64,000 bases of DNA. Origin: Aquimarina acroporae (lineage in GTDB: Bacteria; Bacteroidota; Bacteroidia; Flavobacteriales; Flavobacteriaceae). Under the pieces are notes generated by a model, which saw only the letters and a list, made by a program, of their open reading frames with translations, ran no database searches and had not been told where the DNA came from. A program made the translations under genes and the position numbers. Numbering within the stretch: position 1 is the stretch's first letter; each line of letters opens with the position of its first letter. Below, one piece after another: positions 42,024 through 51,273 of the stretch. The stretch covers positions 81,729 to 145,728 of the forward strand of contig NZ_JALPRE010000016.1 in NCBI RefSeq assembly GCF_023195925.1, read 5' to 3'.

Positions 42024-42665
42024 ATGCACTTCATACCTGAAGAACTAGATAACTATGTTGTCAATCACACACAACCAGAACCAGAATTATTGCAACAATT
42101 AACTAGAGAGACTTATCAAAAAATTTTGCAACCAAGAATGTTGAGTGGTCCCTATCAAGGAAGGGTATTAAGTATGCTATCTAAGCTGATACGTCCAAAA
42201 AATATTCTCGAGATAGGTACATACACAGGTTACTCTGCACTATGCCTAGCAGAAGGAATGCAATCTACTGGGGAGTTACACACCATTGATATTAATGAAG
42301 AACTAGAAAAATTGCAACGAAAATATTTCGATAGTTCTTCTTTTGGAAATCAAATTCATCAACATATTGGAGATGCTATTCAAATTATTCCCACATTTGA
42401 TCTAACATTCGATTTGGTTTTTATTGATGCCGATAAGCCAAATTATCCTAAATATTTTGATCTAGTGCTTCCAAAAATGAATTCTGGGGGAGTTATACTT
42501 TCAGATAACGTATTATGGAGTGGCAAAGTCATTGAAAACGTAGACGACGACGATCTGTCTACTAAAGCCCTACTTGAGTATAATAAACTATTGGTAGAAG
42601 ATAAAAGAATAGAAACCGTTTTACTACCTATACGAGACGGGCTTACTATAAGTCGAGTAAAATAG
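42024..42665 (+). CDS. Class I SAM O-methyltransferase (COMT/TrmR-like)
   Basis: A 213-residue methyltransferase of the catechol-O-methyltransferase-like family: ILEIGTYTGYSALCLAEGM is motif I, LVFIDADKPNYPKYFD carries the metal-binding Asp, and GGVILSDNVLWSGKV the second Asp-Asn site. Family members methylate catechols, caffeoyl-CoA or tRNA U34 (TrmR); which applies is not clear. It is not obviously part of the kynurenine operon: the operon ends in a strong terminator and 480 bp intervene. Start chosen by the promoter element 14 nt upstream. Confidence 0.87.
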   Translation: MHFIPEELDNYVVNHTQPEPELLQQLTRETYQKILQPRMLSGPYQGRVLSMLSKLIRPKNILEIGTYTGYSALCLAEGMQSTGELHTIDINEELEKLQRKYFDSSSFGNQIHQHIGDAIQIIPTFDLTFDLVFIDADKPNYPKYFDLVLPKMNSGGVILSDNVLWSGKVIENVDDDDLSTKALLEYNKLLVEDKRIETVLLPIRDGLTISRVK

Positions 42666-42674
42666 GATAAATAA

Positions 42675-42704
42675 AAAAGGAGAAGCTATTACACTTCTCC
42701 TTTT
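42675..42704. terminator. Bidirectional terminator between O-methyltransferase and S8 protease genes
   Basis: Perfect 11-bp stem (42675-42685 with 42694-42704), 8-nt loop, A and T tracts, between convergent genes. Confidence 0.83.
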
Positions 42705-42728
42705 CAATTATCAAATTCTCATCAGCTA

Positions 42729-44222
42729 TTATTGTACTGCTTTAAGCGCATCTATGTTTCCATAACCGAATTTACCATTACGATTTGGATAGAACTCTCC
42801 TGCTCTTCTTAATTTATCTAATACTTGTGCTCTGGTCAAATTAGGATTTCGAGCCCATACTAATGCAGCGATACCTGCTGTAGTAGCTGTTGCTACAGAT
42901 GATCCTCCTACATAATTTCTACTTCCGTTGTTAAAACCAATTACTGGTACATTTCTACCAGAATCTCCTGCTCGTTGCATAACAATGGTAAAATCAATTT
43001 TGCTACCATCGTGGCAATTACTACAACGATTATATCCATTGTCTTTAATACCAGTAACCGCAACAGTTTCGTTCATACTTGCAGGGAAAATAACTCCATA
43101 CCAATTTGTGAACGATGTTGAAGTTCCTCCAGCAGCGATAATCATTTTTCCTCTGTTGTAGGCATACCTAACAGCATCTTTTACATTACCAATTGACCAA
43201 GGATAACCAATAGACATTGAAATAATTTTCACATCACTTCTATTTCCTAATGCTTTTAATGCATTGCTAACCCCTTTTCTTTCATGGTAATCTTCTAGAA
43301 CAACATCAGAAGTACCTCTATAAGATACCAAGTTACTGTTATAGGCTACTCCAACCGGCATACCATTATCATTTCTAGGTGAAGCCAACGCCGAAGCCAT
43401 AGAAGTTCCATGACCACATCTATCATTAGGGCCATCGATATTGTTTGACCACCACCATGGCGAGTCGATATAAGTTCCAAATCTTTGTACAAATCTACCC
43501 GTTGAAGCTCCATCGTTAAAATTACTTCCTAATAAACTCTGATTTGCAGATAGTCCAGTATCTATGAGTCCAACAGTTATTCCTGCACCTGTACTATAAT
43601 TCCAAGCTTGTGGAACCTTGTGAATGTCAAAATTCCATGGTAACCATGAGTTAGGAGAAATAACTCTGTAATCACTACCATTGATATTCTCACCGCTTTG
43701 AGCACATCCAAAGTCTTTTTGTTGTACTTCATCTTCTTGCAAATAACCTGTATAAAAGGTATCTATATATCTAATATCCTTTGATTTTTGTAATGCAAGA
43801 ATGGTATTGAAGTCTTCAACCGTTACATCAACAAAATTTAGGGTTTCGTCCATATTTTTTACTACATCGGAGCTCTTTTGCTGTTCGGTATTGCTAATTA
43901 TTTCTATTATGTTATTTCTAGCACCAATAAGCTGAGGAGAACGTTGTAAAGAAAAACTTTGACCTGGTTCACCGTATCCGATGCTAATAACATTCCCACC
44001 GTGTACAGCGGCGCTCCATAAAACTGTTGCTGGAGCTTTGAACCAATCTAAATCTCCATTGGTTTTTAGTTCGTCGGCTATATAAGCGTTTAATTCTTCT
44101 ACAGAAAGTAGTTTTTGACTTTCTACAGATTCTATTACAGAATCATTGATTTCGTTAGGGTCTTCTTTGGTACAAGAGAACACAAGAAGCAGTCCTAAAA
44201 TGGGGAGGATAAATTTTTTCAT
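42729..44222 (-). CDS. Subtilisin-like (S8) serine protease, lipoprotein
   Basis: A 497-residue exported protease. It has a lipoprotein signal (LPILGLLLVFSC), an N-terminal prodomain-like region (about 20-150) and then the S8 domain with the catalytic Asp221 (GLIDTGLS), His271 (CGHGTSMA) and Ser442 (GGSSVATA); the usual GTSMA around the serine reads GSSVA. Three CxxC-like or paired Cys residues (NRCSNCHDG) are unusual and may form a disulfide or metal site. The start at 44222 is taken because the signal begins there. Probably degrades proteins at the cell surface. Confidence 0.9.
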   Translation of the reverse strand: MKKFILPILGLLLVFSCTKEDPNEINDSVIESVESQKLLSVEELNAYIADELKTNGDLDWFKAPATVLWSAAVHGGNVISIGYGEPGQSFSLQRSPQLIGARNNIIEIISNTEQQKSSDVVKNMDETLNFVDVTVEDFNTILALQKSKDIRYIDTFYTGYLQEDEVQQKDFGCAQSGENINGSDYRVISPNSWLPWNFDIHKVPQAWNYSTGAGITVGLIDTGLSANQSLLGSNFNDGASTGRFVQRFGTYIDSPWWWSNNIDGPNDRCGHGTSMASALASPRNDNGMPVGVAYNSNLVSYRGTSDVVLEDYHERKGVSNALKALGNRSDVKIISMSIGYPWSIGNVKDAVRYAYNRGKMIIAAGGTSTSFTNWYGVIFPASMNETVAVTGIKDNGYNRCSNCHDGSKIDFTIVMQRAGDSGRNVPVIGFNNGSRNYVGGSSVATATTAGIAALVWARNPNLTRAQVLDKLRRAGEFYPNRNGKFGYGNIDALKAVQ

Positions 44223-44563
44223 CTTAGAGTAAAGTTTATGAGTTTGTGTGTAAAAGTTGAACAATGACAAATTCGGAAAAATATTGAATATTTATCATTT
44301 AGTTAATTTCACCACTAATATATTAAATAAATAACAAATTATTAGCTATTTTTTTGAAGGAATCACAATTAAAAATCAAATATTATGCTCGCATAGCACT
44401 TCTTAAAAAGATAAAATTTCCCCTTAACCCCAGTAAACATGTAGGATTTCAAATGACAGGTTCACAAAATATGTAAGCCCAAAAAAAACAGTCAATTTTT
44501 TGATTTTTATTAAAAAACAGAAGCTAAAATTTGAAGAAACCGCAAAAAAAAGATGGGCTACGC
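44223..44563. other. Intergenic region between S8 protease and tatA
   Basis: 341 bp, very A/T-rich. On the minus strand CGAATTTG about 52 nt before the protease start is a weak -7 candidate. No hairpin with a convincing T tract and no coding sequence seen. Confidence 0.4.
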
Positions 44564-44857
44564 TTAAAACTTTCGTTTTACAGGACCAGTAATTTCGTCG
44601 ATATCATCTTTAACCTGATCGATTTCTTTTTTAATATCAGAGGTAATTGAAGAAGTAATTTCAGTATCGATACCATGTTTCTCAGCACTCTTTGTGATCT
44701 CTGATTTAATATCGTTGGTTGCATCTTTTACAATACGCATGCCTTTTCCTAACCCTCTTGCGATCTCGGGGATTTTATCTGCACCAAAGACCATTACCAA
44801 TATAAAAACTATAAAAGCAATCTCTGTACCACTGATAAATAAAGGAAGTGTAATCAT
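44564..44857 (-). CDS. tatA: Twin-arginine translocase subunit TatA/TatE
   Basis: A 97-residue protein: a short N-terminal membrane segment (about 7-24, FISGTEIAFIVFILVMVF), the conserved FGADKIPEIARGLGKGMR amphipathic helix after it, and a long acidic/Lys-rich helical tail. It builds the pore of the Tat system, which exports folded proteins. The FG motif and the Glu of the membrane helix are those of TatA. TatC is not in the window. A perfect TATATTTG (44865-44872) lies 7 nt before the start. Confidence 0.93.
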   Translation of the reverse strand: MITLPLFISGTEIAFIVFILVMVFGADKIPEIARGLGKGMRIVKDATNDIKSEITKSAEKHGIDTEITSSITSDIKKEIDQVKDDIDEITGPVKRKF

Positions 44858-44864
44858 AACGATA

Positions 44865-44872
44865 CAAATATA
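44865..44872 (-). promoter_or_regulatory. tatA promoter -7 element
   Basis: Minus strand TATATTTG, a perfect TAnnTTTG, 7 nt upstream of the ATG; leader of a few nucleotides. Confidence 0.5.
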
Positions 44873-44888
44873 GTTATTATCATAAGAA

Positions 44889-44918
44889 AAGCCATCTCCT
44901 TTTGATTAGAGATGGCTT
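44889..44918 (-). terminator. Terminator of the M1 peptidase gene
   Basis: Perfect 10-bp stem (44889-44898 with 44909-44918), 10-nt loop, U-rich tail on the minus strand, 27 bp after the stop. Confidence 0.85.
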
Positions 44919-44945
44919 CCTTTATGAAAATTTTATGGTCTACTA

Positions 44946-47258
44946 TTATTGACCTTTTACTTTATTTTTGAATTTATCAAATTTACCTATTTGATTTTCT
45001 TGAGGCCAACTATTGTTAGAAGTATCGATATCTGCAGTTTCCATATTTGGATCAACTACAATTTTTGTGATACTTTTTTCTGATGCAATAGCTCTTTTTA
45101 CACTCTTGTCGTTCTTTCTCCAAATTTCTGCAGGGTACTTAACAGTTTCAGTAGTCCCATCTTCATAAGTATACTCTACTATCAATGGCATTACAAGGCC
45201 TCCTGGTTTTTCAAAAGTTACTTCATAGAAATATTTAGGCTCTTTTAATTCTTTTCTCTCATCTATAGAAAAATTATCCATTAAATATTCCTTCAATGTT
45301 TTCCCATCTGAAATGATGTTTCCATTACTTTTTACAGTATTGTATTCATCACTACCTTCTTCAACCATAAATACTAATGGTCCAAAATCTTCAACTTTTA
45401 CACCTCTTGCTGCCGCAAAATCCTTTGCTTGTTGTGAAGGTTCTTTAGATACTACAAATTTCTTAACTTCTTTTACACCGATGTCTGTGTAATCTGTTGT
45501 GTAGAACCAACCTCTCCAGAACCAATCTAAATCAACCGCAGATGCATCTTCCATAGTTCGGAAAAAATCTTCTGGAGTTGGGTGCTTAAACATCCATCTT
45601 TGAGAATATGTTCTGAAAGAATAATCAAAAAGATCTCTTCCCATTACGGTCTCTCTAAGAATATTTAATCCCGTAGCAGGCTTTGCATATGCATTTGGAC
45701 CAAACTGATGAATATTATTAGACTGTGTCATAATAGGAGATAAGAAATCTTGATTTCCACTCATATAAGGAACAATTTTTTGGGCCGGACCTCTTCTTGA
45801 AGGGTATTTTTTTAATGGCGCAATTGCCTCTGGATACCACTCTCCAAAATCTTGTTCTGCAACATATTGTACAAAAGTATTTAAACCTTCGTCCATCCAT
45901 GTCCATTGACGCTCATCACTATTCACAATCATTGGGAAAAAGTTATGCCCAACTTCATGAATAATTACACTCATCATTCCATATTTTACTCTATCACTAA
46001 ATTTCCCATCTGGATTCGGTCTTCCATAGTTCCAGCAGATCATAGGATATTCCATCCCTTGATTTTTAGCATGAACAGAGATAGCTTTATGATATGGGTA
46101 ATCGAAAGTCATTCTGCTGTAAGACTTTAATGTACTTGCTACTACTTTTGTAGACCAGTCTTCCCAAAGAGGGTTTCCTTCTTTAGGATACATTGATACA
46201 GCCATAACATCCTTACCACCTATTTTAACTGCCATCATATCCCAGATAAACCTTCTCGATGTAGCAAAACCAAAATCACGTACATTCTCGGCTTTTAATT
46301 TCCAGGTTTTCTTGTCTGTAGCAAAACCTTTTTCCTTGGCTTCAGCCTCTTTTTGGGTAACAATAAGGACAGGTTTGTTATATGACTTTTTAGCCTTTTC
46401 ATATCGCTGCATCATATCTTTGGTAAATACTTCCTTCCTATTTACCAATACACCTGTACCATCTAAAATATGATCTGAAGGAACAGTAATATTTACCTCA
46501 AAATTTCCAAAAGGCAACGCAAATTCTCCTCTTCCCCAGAATTGATGGTTCTGCCAACCCTCTACGTCATTATAAACTGCCATACGAGGATAAAACTGAG
46601 CAATTACATATGCTCTGTTACCATCTTCAAACTCCTCATATCCCGATCTTCCCCTGTTATCAACATGGTTATTGATATTGTACCACCAGTCTATAGAGAA
46701 GACAAATTTCTGTCCAGACTTAAGATGAGATGGCATTTCTACCCTCATCATCGTAGCGTTTATAGTATGTTTTAAAGGTTTTCCGTTTACATCTTTTACA
46801 GCAGTGATATTGAAACCTCCATCAAATGGCTCTCCCATAAATTTAGACACAAAGGAACCCGGTTGATCTGCCGGAGGTACTCCTCCTGCTTGAATCAAAG
46901 GAGTCTTAGAATCCTTTGCTCTCATGTTTTGATCTAACTGTACCCAAAGAAATTCTAAATCATCTGGTGAATTATTGGTATAAGTAATTGTTTCCTTACC
47001 CGTTATTTTTTTATTCTTATCATCAAGCTCAATATCCATTTTATAATCTGCTTGCTGCTGATAATAGGCTGAGCCCGGTGCTCCGGACGCTGTTCTATAC
47101 ATATTCGGAGTTGCAAACTCCTCATACATTTGCTTGAATTTGTTCTGATTTGTGTGCCCTAATTCACGACCTTCTGATGCTTTCTCCTGGTTTTGAGCGT
47201 ATGCCATAGACCCCGACATCAAAAAAGCTCCCAAAAGAAATAAAAGTATCTTTTTCAT
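44946..47258 (-). CDS. Secreted M1-family metallopeptidase
   Basis: A 770-residue exported zinc aminopeptidase-like protein with a signal peptide ending AYAQ near 22. Zinc site: His434-Glu435-x-x-His438 in VIIHEVGHNFF, and Glu457 in WMDEGLNTF. The N-terminal sugar-binding-like domain (about 70-280) precedes it. The usual GAMEN exopeptidase motif reads QGMEYP, so the N-terminal amino-group contact may differ. Bacteroidota encode several such secreted M1 peptidases. It has its own terminator; the next gene, DUF6702, lies 64 bp upstream and is probably cotranscribed. Confidence 0.9.
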   Translation of the reverse strand: MKKILLFLLGAFLMSGSMAYAQNQEKASEGRELGHTNQNKFKQMYEEFATPNMYRTASGAPGSAYYQQQADYKMDIELDDKNKKITGKETITYTNNSPDDLEFLWVQLDQNMRAKDSKTPLIQAGGVPPADQPGSFVSKFMGEPFDGGFNITAVKDVNGKPLKHTINATMMRVEMPSHLKSGQKFVFSIDWWYNINNHVDNRGRSGYEEFEDGNRAYVIAQFYPRMAVYNDVEGWQNHQFWGRGEFALPFGNFEVNITVPSDHILDGTGVLVNRKEVFTKDMMQRYEKAKKSYNKPVLIVTQKEAEAKEKGFATDKKTWKLKAENVRDFGFATSRRFIWDMMAVKIGGKDVMAVSMYPKEGNPLWEDWSTKVVASTLKSYSRMTFDYPYHKAISVHAKNQGMEYPMICWNYGRPNPDGKFSDRVKYGMMSVIIHEVGHNFFPMIVNSDERQWTWMDEGLNTFVQYVAEQDFGEWYPEAIAPLKKYPSRRGPAQKIVPYMSGNQDFLSPIMTQSNNIHQFGPNAYAKPATGLNILRETVMGRDLFDYSFRTYSQRWMFKHPTPEDFFRTMEDASAVDLDWFWRGWFYTTDYTDIGVKEVKKFVVSKEPSQQAKDFAAARGVKVEDFGPLVFMVEEGSDEYNTVKSNGNIISDGKTLKEYLMDNFSIDERKELKEPKYFYEVTFEKPGGLVMPLIVEYTYEDGTTETVKYPAEIWRKNDKSVKRAIASEKSITKIVVDPNMETADIDTSNNSWPQENQIGKFDKFKNKVKGQ

Positions 47259-47322
47259 CTAAATGATTTTGAGTTAATTGTTTATGATTTGCAAAATAAT
47301 CGTTTTTTAAAAGTTTAATGAT

Positions 47323-47829
47323 TTATTCACTAAACTTTAACATCCCTGTATCCCTTCTATGCTCAAGGATAAGGCTTTTTCGTTTGTTTCCTTTTTTTAC
47401 ATGAACAATATTTTGTTGTTCTTCAAAAAGATCCATTAATACTTGATTTGAAACTTCTATCGTATCGAAGGAGGTAATGTTTTCTATTTCCAAATAAAAT
47501 ATGAGCAAATCATCTTCATATTCTTTTCCAACATAAGTAAATGAGGCCATTTTTCCATTTACTACAAAATTTATCTTCTGATTTAAATACTTTTTGATGT
47601 AGGTCTCTACTCCCGAAGTTTCACCTTTTAATCCTAACTCAATAGAATTATCATATCTTTCTTGTAAAACTTCTTCTAAATCATCTATAAAAATTCTAGT
47701 TATGATCTGTAAAGACTGTTGTTCTTGATTATAATCTACCTGAGTAACACTCACATAAAATTTATGTGCTGTAAAGGAACTAAACAATAAAAAAGCTCCA
47801 AAAAATAGCACCAATAGTATCTTCTTCAT
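47323..47829 (-). CDS. DUF6702 family secreted protein
   Basis: A 168-residue exported protein: signal peptide up to SSFTAHKF (the His after the cleavage site is typical), then YVSVTQVDYNQEQQSLQIITRIFIDDLEEVLQ, the DUF6702 signature, and a beta-rich C-terminal part. The family is often found next to M1 peptidases or TonB-linked genes; function unknown. It is 64 bp upstream of the M1 peptidase gene on the same strand. Confidence 0.85.
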   Translation of the reverse strand: MKKILLVLFFGAFLLFSSFTAHKFYVSVTQVDYNQEQQSLQIITRIFIDDLEEVLQERYDNSIELGLKGETSGVETYIKKYLNQKINFVVNGKMASFTYVGKEYEDDLLIFYLEIENITSFDTIEVSNQVLMDLFEEQQNIVHVKKGNKRKSLILEHRRDTGMLKFSE

Positions 47830-47883
47830 TACAATAAATTCATTAAGAGGTAAAAGTAACTAAAATAACATTATTTAAAAGGG

Positions 47884-48636
47884 TTAATCGATTTCTTTAT
47901 ATGCCCGGTAGGATATTGCTTTTTGCGCAAAAAACTCTACTAGTGATAAACGTTTCGAATTCTCTAAAAGATCTTTGAAGTAATCATCTTCTGCACAATA
48001 ATACATGAAATCGGTTATAAAATCTTCGGGTATGCCTAAGCTATTTGTAAAAAAAGTAGTATTAAAAGTAGTTTCCCCTTTTTCTATTAATCTGTCGAGG
48101 TCTTTTAGAGCTTTGATTCTTTTTAGCTTTTTAAGTTTCCCATTAAGATAATTGATAGGGAGATCCAATATACCAGATCTAGCAGTATAAATTCTCCTTT
48201 CTATTAATGTAGGTTGTGGTCTATCACTAAATGGCAAGCCTAAAGTTCGGTTATCTACAAATGGTTTTAATTCTACTTTACCAACATCATTATCCAAGTT
48301 TCCCGATAATTCTATATTGCTAATTTGTACTTGATCTAAAAGTAACGTTTTATCATTTAACGTTATTCGCACAGTTTTTTCTAAATCATCTTTAGCAACA
48401 ACATAGGAAACTTTTTGATATTGGACAGACGAAAATACGACCGTATCTCCTACTTTGGCGGGGATTTCAAAATAACCTCTCTCGTCATTTGTTGTTCCTC
48501 TATTATTAGAATAATTAACGATATTGATAGCAAACCCTTCTATTGAAGAGGCTACAATTCTCCCTCTAAGCATTTCTGATTGCCCAAAGGTTTGAAACCA
48601 AATTAAAAAAAGAAGTAACTGTAATATTCTACTCAC
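47884..48636 (-). CDS. Secreted CarboxypepD_reg-like protein (paralogue of the next gene)
   Basis: A 250-residue exported protein with a signal peptide ending FGQ near 19. The N-terminal 85 residues form a carboxypeptidase-regulatory-like beta-sandwich (LRGRIVASSIEGFAINIVNY, TNDERGYFEIPAKVGDTVVF). The C-terminal domain has an L-x-x-L-P/FxNxL series and ends in a helical part with Phe/Tyr/Glu. It is similar in layout and several motifs to the protein encoded at 48740. Function unknown; often associated with outer-membrane or surface complexes. Confidence 0.75.
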   Translation of the reverse strand: MSRILQLLLFLIWFQTFGQSEMLRGRIVASSIEGFAINIVNYSNNRGTTNDERGYFEIPAKVGDTVVFSSVQYQKVSYVVAKDDLEKTVRITLNDKTLLLDQVQISNIELSGNLDNDVGKVELKPFVDNRTLGLPFSDRPQPTLIERRIYTARSGILDLPINYLNGKLKKLKRIKALKDLDRLIEKGETTFNTTFFTNSLGIPEDFITDFMYYCAEDDYFKDLLENSKRLSLVEFFAQKAISYRAYKEID

Positions 48637-48739
48637 TTAAAATCTTTTAAATATAACGAATCATATTTCCACAAATATGATGCCCATTTAAAAGAGACTT
48701 GGATTTTTGAGTAGCATTACAAAATAAAAACAAGTTCTG

Positions 48740-49528
48740 TTATTGTTGCCTGTATAATTTACTTTGGAATACGAGAAACTGAAGAAGATCTAGCTCTTTT
48801 CCAGATTCGAAATAAGAATTATTTAATCCATTATCTTCAGCAAAAAATATAAAATCGTTTATCTGATCTATCTCTAAAGCCAAAAAGCTCTGAAAAAAAT
48901 CATCATTATACATATCTCTCACTTTTACATCGATATCCTTTATTTTTTTCTTCTTTTTAGTATTATTCCCTTCATAAACCAGTTTAAAAAGATTCACAAA
49001 ATTTAAACCGTTTATCATTCTATCCTCTAAGAATACTTTATTTTCTAGAGTTGACAACTCATCAGGTCTAAAATCATAATCTGTATCATTTATTCTAACC
49101 GATGTTTGTTTAGAAACTTCTCCCAGTCCACTTTTACTGTATCCAATTTTTTTTACATCCGCATTTACGTTACCATAAAGATCATATGGTGTAACTACTA
49201 CCTCCTCAAGTTCATTTACAGATTCATTTAAAAACACATTCAGTCTTTTACTATCAACAACCCCTTTATCTATCAAAACCAGAAAATGCTGGTATTGCAT
49301 AGCTACAATCTCAATTTTATCATTGATACCAGCGTGAATTTTAAAGACCCCTTCTTTATTTGTTATGGTTCCTTTGTCTGTATTCTGATTATAAATTACT
49401 ACACCCTCAACATCGTCTCCAATGGGTGCACTAATTTTTCCTTCGATCATTACTCTCGAAGTGATTTGGGCTATAGATTGAGTGGTTACAATAGCACATA
49501 TAAAAAGAAAAGCTAGATTTAGTTTCAT
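48740..49528 (-). CDS. Secreted CarboxypepD_reg-like protein
   Basis: A 262-residue exported protein (signal ending SIAQ near 21) with the same two parts as its neighbour: a regulatory-like beta-sandwich (IEGKISAPIGDDVEGVVIYN, NKEGVFKIHAGINDKIEIV, then the beta-strand LEEVVVTPYDLYG typical before TonB plug-like domains) and a helical C-terminal domain (FFQSFLALEIDQINDFIFFA). No plug or barrel follows. Tandem duplication with 48636 is likely. Confidence 0.75.
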   Translation of the reverse strand: MKLNLAFLFICAIVTTQSIAQITSRVMIEGKISAPIGDDVEGVVIYNQNTDKGTITNKEGVFKIHAGINDKIEIVAMQYQHFLVLIDKGVVDSKRLNVFLNESVNELEEVVVTPYDLYGNVNADVKKIGYSKSGLGEVSKQTSVRINDTDYDFRPDELSTLENKVFLEDRMINGLNFVNLFKLVYEGNNTKKKKKIKDIDVKVRDMYNDDFFQSFLALEIDQINDFIFFAEDNGLNNSYFESGKELDLLQFLVFQSKLYRQQ

Positions 49529-49629
49529 CGGTTATATTTATTTTTTTTCTTTATTAAGATACTACATTTTTTTATCTTCCCTTGCTATTTCAAGATAAGA
49601 AAACGTTAAACCATCTATAAGAAAAATTA

Positions 49630-50337
49630 ATGACAAACTGTATTATCGCAAGTACTTCGACCATTCATGGTAGTCAACCTTTAGAATATTTATTTGAGGC
49701 GCTAATTGAATTGTACAAAGACAAAGGTGAAGTATTATTTATTCCCTATGCAAGACCAGGAGGCATTTCACATGATGAATATACTATTGGAGTAAATAAT
49801 ATCTTCAAAAAAATAAACAAAAAAATAATGAGTATTCACATGTTTGAAAGCCCAAAAGAAGCTTTTAAAAATGTACAGGCAATCTATACAGGAGGTGGAA
49901 ATACTTTTCTTTTGGTAGACCAACTATATAGAAATAATTGCATCCAACTTATAAAAGATGCTGTAGCCTCTGGAATACCTTATCTGGGAACAAGTGCAGG
50001 AAGTAATATTTGTGGTTTAACCATGCAAACCACAAATGATATGCCTATCGTACATCCTCCCAGCCTGCAAACTCTAGGAATTGTACCATTTAATATAAAT
50101 CCACATTATTTGGATCCTGACCCCACTTCCACCCATAAAGGTGAAACAAGGGAAACTCGCATAAAAGAATTTCATAATTTAAATTCACAACCTGTAGTAG
50201 GACTAAGAGAAGGCAGTTGGTTAAGAGTGTATAATAATGACATCACCTTAGAAGGGAAATTATCTGCAAGAATTTTTGAACAACATAAAGCACCTTATGA
50301 ACTGGAATCTGGCAGTTCTTTAAAAGAGTTTAATTAG
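49630..50337 (+). CDS. pepE: Dipeptidase E (peptidase family S51)
   Basis: A 235-residue cytoplasmic alpha-aspartyl dipeptidase that releases Asp from N-terminal Asp-X dipeptides. The nucleophile is Ser122 in GTSAGSNICG, preceded by the IYTGGGNTFLL glycine-rich motif, and the His is in NPHYLDPDPTST. Its length equals that of Salmonella PepE (about 229). It is 9 bp upstream of glsA; the pair links peptide breakdown with glutamine breakdown and is probably cotranscribed. Confidence 0.93.
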   Translation: MTNCIIASTSTIHGSQPLEYLFEALIELYKDKGEVLFIPYARPGGISHDEYTIGVNNIFKKINKKIMSIHMFESPKEAFKNVQAIYTGGGNTFLLVDQLYRNNCIQLIKDAVASGIPYLGTSAGSNICGLTMQTTNDMPIVHPPSLQTLGIVPFNINPHYLDPDPTSTHKGETRETRIKEFHNLNSQPVVGLREGSWLRVYNNDITLEGKLSARIFEQHKAPYELESGSSLKEFN

Positions 50338-50346
50338 CTATAATCT

Positions 50347-51264
50347 ATGAATTACAAGGAAATTCTTGAGCAAATTCAAACCGAAATACATACCCAAGTA
50401 AATACTGGAAAAGTTGCTACTTATATTCCTGAGCTGGCAAAAATCGATGCTGAAAAATTTGGAATGAACCTCTATTGTATCAACTCTGGGCATTACCAAT
50501 TTGGAGATTATAGCGAACGTTTTTCGATTCAGAGTATTTCAAAGGTATTTGGGCTTACTCTTGCTATGTGTATCGTCGAGGATAATGAACTTTTTAAAAG
50601 AGTTGATGTTGAACCCTCTGGAGATCCATTTAACTCCTTGGTACAATTGGAGTATGAAAATGGTATACCTAGAAACCCATTTATAAATGCTGGAGCTTTG
50701 GTTGTTTCAGACATATTAATTTCGGCACTTGACAAACCTAAACAAGAATTTCTTGATTTTATTCGCGAAATAGCAGATGAACCTACTATAGATATAAACC
50801 CTAGTGTCTTTGAATCTGAAAAAAAATTCAGCCATCGAAATGCTGCCCTATTAAATCTAATGAAATCCTTTGGTAATATTAACAACCCTATAGAAGAAGT
50901 ATTAGACTTTTATATTTTTCAGTGTGCCGTAGAAATGTCATGTAAAGAATTATCTACAGCTTTTATGATTTATGCCAATCAAGGCAAAAAATTAATAACA
51001 GAAAAAGAAATTTTACCTTCAAATAAGATCAAGCGTATTAATGCCATTATGCAAACATGCGGTTTTTATGATGAAGCTGGTGAATTTACATTTAGAGTGG
51101 GCCTTCCTGGTAAGAGTGGTGTTGGCGGAGGAATTACTGCTGTGCATCCAGGACAATATACAGTAACCGTATGGAGTCCTCCTCTTAACCCTAAGGGTAA
51201 CTCTGAACTAGGCATGTATGCTTTGGAACGATTAACGACACTTACTGGTCTATCTATTTTTTAA
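50347..51264 (+). CDS. glsA: Glutaminase
   Basis: A 305-residue serine-dependent glutaminase that hydrolyses glutamine to glutamate and ammonia. The beta-lactamase-like catalytic Ser63-x-x-Lys66 (IQSISKVFGL), the conserved EPSGDPFNSLVQLEYENG and NPFINAGALVV, and the oxyanion loop GLPGKSGVGGGI are present. The length matches bacterial YbaS/YneH-type enzymes. It ends convergently with the glycan-region gene 9 bp later. Confidence 0.95.
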   Translation: MNYKEILEQIQTEIHTQVNTGKVATYIPELAKIDAEKFGMNLYCINSGHYQFGDYSERFSIQSISKVFGLTLAMCIVEDNELFKRVDVEPSGDPFNSLVQLEYENGIPRNPFINAGALVVSDILISALDKPKQEFLDFIREIADEPTIDINPSVFESEKKFSHRNAALLNLMKSFGNINNPIEEVLDFYIFQCAVEMSCKELSTAFMIYANQGKKLITEKEILPSNKIKRINAIMQTCGFYDEAGEFTFRVGLPGKSGVGGGITAVHPGQYTVTVWSPPLNPKGNSELGMYALERLTTLTGLSIF

Positions 51265-51273
51265 ACAGCTATA